A stretch of DNA of 64,000 nt from Thermohalobaculum sp038534135 (GTDB taxonomy: Bacteria > Pseudomonadota > Alphaproteobacteria > Rhodobacterales > Rhodobacteraceae): assembly GCA_038534135.1 (NCBI GenBank), contig JBCAXJ010000008.1, positions 43,970 to 107,969 on the forward strand. The letters run 5' to 3'. Below, piece by piece: positions 58,601 through 64,000 of the stretch; positions within the stretch are counted from its first letter, which is position 1; each line of letters starts with the position of its first letter. Position numbers and translations under genes: made by a program. The notes under the pieces were generated by a model. The model did no database searches. It had not been told where the DNA came from and saw only the letters and a list, made by a program, of their open reading frames with translations.

Positions 58601-60127
58601 ATGGCACACATCACTGGAACGGACCGCTCGCCACTTCTACTGCTGCCGGAGCGCGTGGACGATTATATCGGGCCGGACAATCTGATCCGGTTCATCGACG
58701 CATTCGTCGATGGTATTGATCTCGCCGCGGCCGGCTTTGATCGGGTTGTGCCAATGGCGACCGGGCGCCCAGGCTATGATCCAGCGGATCTTCTGAAGCT
58801 CAATATTTATGGCTATCTGAATCGGATCCGTTCGAGCCGTCGGCTTGAGGCGGAGACCCGGCGCAATATCGAGGTCATCTGGCTGATGCGCCAGCTGACG
58901 CCGGACTTCAAGACGATCGCGGATATCCGGCGCACCAACAGGGCGGCGTTCCGACAGGTGTTCCGTGATTTCGTGGTTCTGTGCCGGGAACTGGATCTGT
59001 TCGGTCGTGAGTTGCTCGCGGTCGATGGTACGCGGATTAAGGCAGTTAACAGCCGGGAGCGCAACTTCACGAAGGCCAAACTGGATCGTGCACTTGCCGA
59101 GAGCGACGAGCGACTGACCCACTATCTCAAGCAGCTCGACGCGGCCGACCGGGACGACGATGAGGGCCCGGGCAGCCGTTCTGTCGATCGACTGCAGGAG
59201 TAGATCGACGCGATCAAGGCACGCCGCCGACGCCTGGAAGACCATCGTAAAGCCCTCGAAGCGCGCGGTGAGGACCAGATATCGTTGACCGATCCTGACG
59301 CCCGCGCCAGCCGTGCCGGCATTGGGTACAACGCCCAGATCGCGGTGGATACCAGGCACAGGCTGGTCGCCGAGCAGCAGGTGCACACCAGAGTGGGCGA
59401 TCTCGGGTTGCTGACGGAGACGGCCGCTGCTGCTCGTGAGACCCTTGGTGTCGAGCGCATCGATGCCGTCGCTGATCGTGGGTACTTCACGATCGAGGAT
59501 ATCGTAGCCTGCGAGGCGGCTTTTATCGTTGCGTATGTGCCAAAGCCGATACGAGGCTCGGCGGTTAGAGCACGCGTTGACCTGATTGCATCAGATCACG
59601 TGCTCTAAGTCCCTTTTTTTTGCATTTCCGCGACGCCAATCTGATTCCGATTGACCGGAAAATGCTCTAGCAACGGGTTCTTCACCAAGGAGGCGTTCGC
59701 CTACGATCCCGCGACGGACGCCTACCTCTGCCCGGGAGGGCATCCTCTGACGGGCGGGCGTCCGCGCAAGGGTGCGGGTGGGGCCTATGTTGCCCGGTAC
59801 ACGAACCGCTCTGCATGCAGAGGCTGCACACTGTAAGCCCGCTGCACGAACGCCGACTTTCGAGTCGTGAACCGCTTTGAGAACGAAGCCGTCCTGGAGC
59901 GCATGGCCGACCGATTGGCCGCGCGCCCGGATGTCCTCGATCAACGCCGCGAAAGCGTCGAGCACCCGTTCGGCTCGATCAAGCAATGGATGGGCCAGGG
60001 CGCCTTCCTGATGCGCGGGCTCGAGAACGTTCGCGCCGAGTTCAGCCTTACCGCACTGGCCTACACTATCCGCCGCGCCATCACCCTCGTCGGCATCCCG
60101 GCCATGATCGCGGAGGTCCGCGCGTGA
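58601..60127 (+). pseudogene. IS1182-family transposase with stop codons and an inserted palindromic element
   Basis: The reading frame is the same throughout but broken. From ATG 58601 it reads LLLPERVDDYIGPDNLIRF, RPGYDPADLLKLNIYGYLN, VDGTRIKAVNSRERN. There is an in-frame TAG at 59201, then GIGYNAQIAVDT and VADRGYFTIEDI. At 59566-59667 a 102-bp element is inserted; after it come FTKEAFAYDPATDAYLCPGG, a TAA at about 59834, and SVEHPFGSIKQWMG to the stop at 60125. Removal of the insert restores a continuous frame at that place. Not functional. Confidence 0.88.
59566..59669. mobile_element. MITE-like palindromic element (about 100 bp) with TA duplication
   Basis: Ends TAGAGCA and TGCTCTA are inverted repeats, bounded by TA dinucleotides (59566-59567 and 59668-59669). 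Inside are two hairpins: TAGAGCACG...CGTGCTCTA at the left, and TTTCCG...CCGGAAA at the right. Excision of 102 bp leaves GCG GTT AGC AAC GGG in the transposase frame, which shows it is an insertion at a TA. The sequence resembles short palindromic repeats scattered in Rhodobacterales and Rhizobiales genomes (from memory). Confidence 0.75.
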
Positions 60128-60259
60128 TCAACCCGGTTCCAGTCCCGTTCGCGTGTGTTCTCGACCGGAACGGTCACTACGCCCCATATCAGTTCCGCGG
60201 ACAGCCCGCAGCACACAGCAACCGAAAAACGTATCCAACGCCGAACTGCCGCGTCTCCA

Positions 60260-60612
60260 CACCGTCTGGTTGGAGTCAACCCACTATGGGCGAGCATCTG
60301 AAGCTAATCAGCGCCGAGGTTGTCGCAGGAGCCCATGCCATTCTGATTGTCGACCAGGCCGGATGGCACATGTCGCCGAAACTGGAGATGCCCGACAACA
60401 TCACACTGCTGCCGCTGCCGCCGCGTTCACCGGAATTGAACCCCGTGGAAAACACCTTGCAGCACGTGAGAACTAGCTCTCGAACCGAGTATTCAAAGGA
60501 TACGATGACATCGTCGCGCTCTGCTACGAGGCTTGGAACAGGCTCACCGACGACCCAGACCGCATCACGTCCATCGGATGGTGAAACTGGGCCAATGAGT
60601 TCTGATCAATGA
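60260..60612 (+). pseudogene. IS630-family transposase, frameshifted C-terminal fragment (copy B)
   Basis: A second, different IS630-type fragment: HLKLISAEVVAGAHAILIVDQAGWHMSPKL and NITLLPLPPRSPELNPVEN (catalytic Asp and Glu region). After about 60455 the frame shifts and LSNRVFKGYDDIVALCYEAWNRLTDDP continues in another frame with internal stops. It has no start region. Lies directly left of the IS66 element. Confidence 0.82.
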
Positions 60613-60620
60613 GCTTTAGT
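60613..60620 (+). repeat. left 8-bp target duplication of IS66
   Basis: GCTTTAGT; identical to 63137-63144. IS66-family elements generate 8-bp duplications, so this marks the insertion event. Confidence 0.9.
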
Positions 60621-60697
60621 GTAAGCGGTGTTCTGGCCCCACCTGTTCTATGATTGTGTGATCTGAGAATCTGCTCACCTGTTCGGAAGGTTGGCAT

Positions 60698-61138
60698 ATG
60701 GACGATACAGTCAGAAGTTCTGGAAGTTTTGACAGTCACGACCGGGTCGTGATCGGTCGGATCGATATGGTCACCGGACCAACCGGGCGGCGGAAGTGGC
60801 CAGATGAGTTGAAGGGCCGACTTGTTGCCGAGAGCTACAAGACAGATCTGTCGGTATCAGAGTTTGCGCGTTGGAACGGTTTGGTTCCCTCGCAGCTCTT
60901 CGGTTGGCGTCGGGATGCGAAGGACGGCAAGTTCACGGTTCCGGTTGATGAGGGCGAGGAGCTTTTCGCGCCGCTGATGCTGGAAGCGCCTCTACCACGG
61001 GAACAACAGCGCGTCGATCGTCGGAACGAGGTCAACCCGCCTGAACAGATCGAGATTCAGGCCGGTGGCGTGGTGATCCGTTTGCCCCGCAACACATCCG
61101 CCACGCGGGTCGCCGAGATTGCACGAGCGCTCGCGTGA
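60698..61138 (+). CDS. tnpA: IS66 accessory protein TnpA
   Basis: A 146-aa protein with the helix-turn-helix region RRKWPDELKGRLVAESYKTD, SVSEFARWNGLVPSQLFGWRRD, typical of IS66 OrfA/TnpA. The C-terminus has VIRLPRNTSATRVAEIARALA. Overlaps TnpB by 4 bases (start GTG/ATG overlap at 61135). Confidence 0.9.
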   Translation: MDDTVRSSGSFDSHDRVVIGRIDMVTGPTGRRKWPDELKGRLVAESYKTDLSVSEFARWNGLVPSQLFGWRRDAKDGKFTVPVDEGEELFAPLMLEAPLPREQQRVDRRNEVNPPEQIEIQAGGVVIRLPRNTSATRVAEIARALA

Positions 61139-61488
61139 TCTTTCCCTCGAACCGGCTCCGGGTATTTGTTGCCACGCGGCCCGTAGATTTCCGCAAGGGT
61201 CATGACGGGCTGGCGGCGGTCGTGAAGAACGAGTTGCGCAAGGACCCGTTCACCGGGGCTGTTTTCGTGTTCCGCGCCAAGCGGGCCGACCGGGCGAAGA
61301 TCATCTTCTGGGATGGAACAGGTCTCGTGATGGTCTACAAGCGGCTGGAGGATCACAAGCTCGCCTGGCCGCCAATCCGCGGCGGTGTGATGAAGCTGAG
61401 CCACGCACAGTTCGAAGCGCTGTTCTCGGGGCTCGACTGGCGCAAGGTCTACGCGGTCGTGGCACGTCCTCCGCAGGCGGCCGAGTGA
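61135..61488 (+). CDS. tnpB: IS66 accessory protein TnpB
   Basis: A 117-aa protein: RLRVFVATRPVDFRKGHDGLAAVVK, DPFTGAVFVFRAKRADRAKI, WDGTGLVMVYKRLE, all hallmarks of IS66 OrfB/TnpB. It is intact. Function in transposition is required but its biochemical role is unresolved in the family. This is the IS66 TnpB, unrelated to the IS200/IS605 nuclease of that name. Confidence 0.92.
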   Translation: MIFPSNRLRVFVATRPVDFRKGHDGLAAVVKNELRKDPFTGAVFVFRAKRADRAKIIFWDGTGLVMVYKRLEDHKLAWPPIRGGVMKLSHAQFEALFSGLDWRKVYAVVARPPQAAE

Positions 61489-61554
61489 CTGCGGCGGATT
61501 GAATCATCGGCCCTGCCACGCGCCCAAGCGACTGGGATCATGATATAAATTCGC

Positions 61555-63111
61555 ATGACCAGCCTGGCGGATCTTCCCGATGACATCGACGCCCTGAAAG
61601 CAATCATCGTCGCCATGGATGACCGCAACCAGCGGCTTGGAAAGCTGGTCGAAGCGTTCCGCCACGCGATCTTCGGACGGAAGTCCGAGAAGACCGATCC
61701 CAACCAGTACGAGTTGGCGTTGGAAGGTGAGCCATTGTCACGCCATTGGTCCGAGAGACAATGGCGAACGAGACCGGAATTGCTGCCATCGAGGCAGAGA
61801 AAGAGGCCTGCGACGTGACGCTGCCAGCGTCACGCAAGACGCCCCGGAATGTCAACCGGGGATCGCTGCCCAAGCATTTGCTGCGGATCGAGTTTACCAT
61901 CGAACCGGACGGGGCCGCGTGTGCCTGCGGTGCTGAACGCCATGTGATCGGTGAGAATGCCTCCAAACGCCTCGACGTGATCCCGGCCCAATTCCGCGTC
62001 ATTGTCACGCGTCGTCCGCGCTTTGCTTGCCGGTCCTGCGAAGGTGGGATTGTTCAAGCACCTGCACCAAGTCGACTGATCCAGTGCGGAATACCCACCG
62101 AGGCCACGGTCGCGCATGTGCTGGTCGCGAAGTACGCGGATCACCTTCCGCTCTATCGACAGGCGAAGATTGTCGAGCGCCAGGGCGTGAACCTTGACCG
62201 CTCCACGCTTGCCGATTGGATCGGACGGGCTGCCTTCGAACTCAAGCCGGTCTTCAAACATTTGGTGACGGAACTGAAGCGATCAACGAAGCTCTTTATG
62301 GAGGAGACCCGCGCACCGGTGCTGGCCCCGGGACGGCGGCGCACCAAGACAGGTTATCTCTTGGGCGCTCAGCCGCGATGAGCGGCCATGGGCGGGCGAT
62401 CATCCGCCCGCCGCCGCGTTCTTCTATGCGCCAGGTCGCGGCGGCGAACACGCCGAACGCTTCCTCACAGGCTTCAGCGGCGTCCTGCAGGTCGACGGAT
62501 ATGCGGGGTACAACCGCTTGACCCGCCAGGATCGCAAAGGTGGCGCGTTGCGCTTGGCCTATTGCTGGGCTCATGCCAGGCGCAAACTGCACGAGATGGC
62601 CAAGGGCAGAACCGCACCCTTCGCAGAGGAGGACCTGCGCCAGATCCGGGAGATCTACCGGATCGAAAGCGAGATCCGAGGCCTGTCCGCCGTTGAGCGG
62701 CGCAGCATCCGTCGCGCCCGGTCATCGCCCCTGGTGGACGCCTTCGGCGACTGGGTCGAGGAACAGCGTGCCCGTGTCAGCGCCAAATCCCCGATCGGCG
62801 AGGCCATGAAGTACATCTTCAAACTTTGGGACGAGCCGAACCTGCTCCTTGAAGATGGACGCGTCGAGATGGATTCCAACCCCGTCGAGCGGGCCATCCG
62901 CCCCATCGCTCTGAGCCGAAAGAACGCGCTCTTCGCCGGCCATGACGAAGGCGGCACAAACTGGGGTGCGATCGCATCGCTGATCGAAACCGCCAAGCTG
63001 AATGCAGTTGAACCACATGCTTACCTGACCCAAACCCTCACCGCCCTCGTGAACGGTAAAAAGCAAAGTCAGATCGACGATCTCATGCCCTGGAACTTCA
63101 AACCCGCCTGA
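61555..63111 (+). pseudogene. tnpC: IS66 transposase TnpC, two frameshifts
   Basis: The start at 61555 (MTSLADLPDDIDALKAII) reads to KTDPNQYELALEG. A frameshift at about 61,725-61,735 moves the frame to MANETGIAAIEAEKEACD and onward through CGAERHVIGENASKRL, FACRSCEGG and LPLYRQAKIVERQGV. A second shift at about 62,355 leads to WALSRDERPWAGDHPPAAAFFY, GYAGYNRLT, CWAHARRKLHE and the end NALFAGHDEGGTNW. All domains are present but no single product can be made. Confidence 0.9.
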
Positions 63112-63136
63112 TCCGTGGGGTCAAAACACCGCTTAC

Positions 63137-63144
63137 GCTTTAGT
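63137..63144 (+). repeat. right 8-bp target duplication of IS66
   Basis: GCTTTAGT, identical to 60613-60620. Confidence 0.9.
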
Positions 63145-63145
63145 A

Positions 63146-63312
63146 TTGCTGGAGAAGAAACTGTTCCGGCTCGTATCCGTAGCACTCGCGAACAAACTCG
63201 CCCGCATCGCCTGGGCAGTGCTCACACGCGGCGAGACCTACAGACCCTATGAGCTGGCAGCCCGATACCGCACAGCCAAGAACGAAATGGCAATAGCAGT
63301 CGATGATGCGTA
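63146..63312 (+). pseudogene. IS110-family transposase, C-terminal remnant
   Basis: About 55 codons from TTG 63146: LLEKKLFRLVSVALANKLARIAWAVLTRGETYRPYELAAR, ending at a TAA near 63310. The ALANKxARIAWAxLTRGE block is the typical C-terminus of IS110-type transposases. The remainder of the gene is missing; IS66 lies immediately left. Confidence 0.75.
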
Positions 63313-63600
63313 ACGACCGAGCCAATGGCGAGGCAAACCCGTGTGATTCAACGCACCTCAAAAGCGCGCGAGCTTGATCAGGGACCTCACCGGCGGATTT
63401 CCATCAGGGCCAGCGGCAGAACCCGCGCCGCACCAACAGGCAGGACATATGAAAGCAATCGATCATCGCAACACGTTAAAATCAAGCCTTGTCATAGGCG
63501 GCGTCCACATATGAATCACGACCAGACCGATATGTGAATCCCGTTCTTGGGTCCTAAGCCTAGCTTTCCACCTCGGAATCACGCGCATTCGCCAGAATAC
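63313..63600. other. non-coding stretch right of the IS110 remnant
   Basis: Sequence with no supportable gene; it includes what may be the IS110 downstream end (about 63,400-63,460) and then AT-richer DNA up to the RTX gene's stop. No hairpin with T-run was noticed. Confidence 0.45.
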
Positions 63601-64000
63601 TCAGACAAAATCGAACTGGTCCTCGGTGAGCTGTGCGGCGGACGTGCCGAACACCGTGACCACATCGGTGCCGTAGGTGACGGTGGCGTTTGTGCCGATA
63701 TCGGCGATGGTGAGGTCGGTGAAGGCGAGGCCAGTGGCGCTCAGGTCGATCGTGTCCACGCCAAGCTCGAAGTCCAGGATCTGGTCCGGTCCGTCTCCGG
63801 GCGCGAAGACGAAGACGTCCGCCCCGGTGCCACCGCGCAGCAGGTCGGACCCGAGCCCGCCGATGATCACGTCCGTGCCCTCGAACCCCAGCAGGTTATC
63901 GGCGCCGTCCAGCCCCGACAGCGTGTTGGCCGCGGCGTTTCCGTTGATCAGGTTGCCCAGCGCGTTGCCCGTGATGTCTACCGCCGCCTGGGTCCGGGCG
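63601..64000 (-). CDS. RTX (hemolysin-type calcium-binding repeat) protein, C-terminal part
   Basis: The frame is open from the window edge to the stop at 63601, giving the last 132 residues. Calcium-binding nonapeptide-type repeats are visible: GNLINGNAAANTLSGLDGADNL, then GGLGSDLLRGGTGADVFVFAPG. After these, DQILDFELGVDTIDLSATG and the final VFGTSAAQLTEDQFDFV form the typical type I secretion C-terminal domain. The protein would be secreted by a TolC-type system; the enzyme or adhesin part lies outside the window. Confidence 0.88.
   Translation of the reverse strand, partial: ARTQAAVDITGNALGNLINGNAAANTLSGLDGADNLLGFEGTDVIIGGLGSDLLRGGTGADVFVFAPGDGPDQILDFELGVDTIDLSATGLAFTDLTIADIGTNATVTYGTDVVTVFGTSAAQLTEDQFDFV

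Larger units (their letters stand above)
60621..63136 (+). mobile_element. IS66-family insertion sequence, full length (2,516 bp)
   Basis: Bounded by inverted repeats GTAAGCGGTGTT(C/T)TG(G/A)CCCCA at 60621-60641 and (complement) 63116-63136, with two mismatches in 21 bp, and flanked by a perfect GCTTTAGT duplication. It carries the three IS66 genes in order (tnpA, tnpB, tnpC). The third gene has frameshifts, so the element probably moves only with help from another copy. The intact duplication implies relatively recent insertion compared with its decayed neighbours. Confidence 0.93.

Noticed and set aside
1..64000. CRISPR arrays, rRNA or tRNA genes
   Set aside because: No regularly spaced repeats and no tRNA- or rRNA-like segments were seen on reading; a dedicated scan would be needed to exclude a tRNA completely.

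Overview
The window is a 64 kb piece of a GC-rich (by eye about 60-65% G+C) alphaproteobacterial genome. The abundance of ABC and TRAP uptake systems, the dimethylglycine/sarcosine-dehydrogenase-like flavoprotein, a CtrA-type TTAA-N7-TTAAC box and the gene style suggest a Rhodobacterales (Roseobacter-like) host. That is inference: there is no rRNA or other taxonomic marker here, and no database search was run.

Region 1 (1-32,300) is a dense catabolic and uptake island, mostly on the + strand. It holds the end of a PotA-like ABC ATPase, a polysaccharide-deacetylase-family amidohydrolase, a family III CoA-transferase, an amidase and an MmgE/PrpD protein. These are followed by an isopenicillin-N-synthase-like oxygenase with a wrecked paralogue, a BMP-type nucleoside ABC importer and an agmatinase-like ureohydrolase. 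Next come an NMT1/SsuABC-type importer with two SDRs and a Rieske oxygenase, a TRAP transporter with an unusual UGSC-family pair, and a TauD-like oxygenase. The island ends with two DMT exporters, an oxidoreductase, a choline-kinase-like protein and an 810-aa FAD/GcvT dehydrogenase. The theme is uptake and oxidative or hydrolytic breakdown of small nitrogenous compounds.

Region 2 (32,387-45,300) begins with a GntR/FCD regulator divergent from a seven-gene MoxR-DUF58-BatABCD operon. A second operon follows: a Tat-exported high-potential-type Rieske protein, a PQQ alcohol dehydrogenase with the extra Asp typical of lanthanide enzymes, a small exported protein of unknown function, and an IorA/IorB-like molybdenum hydroxylase. 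It looks like a periplasmic alcohol/aldehyde oxidation unit with no cytochrome c. A TCTGAATTC-centred palindrome precedes both the regulator gene and the Rieske-PQQ operon.

Region 3 (45,400-55,900) is signalling plus a possible new peptide system. A CtrA box precedes a receiver protein; then come a solute-binding protein, a histidine kinase and a receiver. On the opposite strand an OmpR-type regulator follows a 1,043-aa kinase with five PAS domains. Next to it lie three tiny proteins with double-glycine-type leaders (one resembling the N-terminus of phage tail sheath proteins), a signal-less L,D-transpeptidase-like enzyme, an acidic 138-aa protein and a lipoprotein. A tandem repeat of the form GATACA-ATT-GATACA sits 78-91 bp ahead of the kinase and of two peptide operons, and a variant precedes the divergent acidic gene. 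I read this as one regulon and consider it the most interesting part of the window.

Region 4 (56,200-64,000) is a damaged accessory zone. It holds a putative immunity gene behind a toxin-like remnant cut by an IS3 fragment, then fragments of IS91, IS630, IS1182 (carrying a 102-bp palindromic insert with TA duplication), another IS630, a nearly complete IS66 with perfect 8-bp target duplication, and an IS110 tail. The window ends inside the C-terminus of an RTX-type secreted protein.
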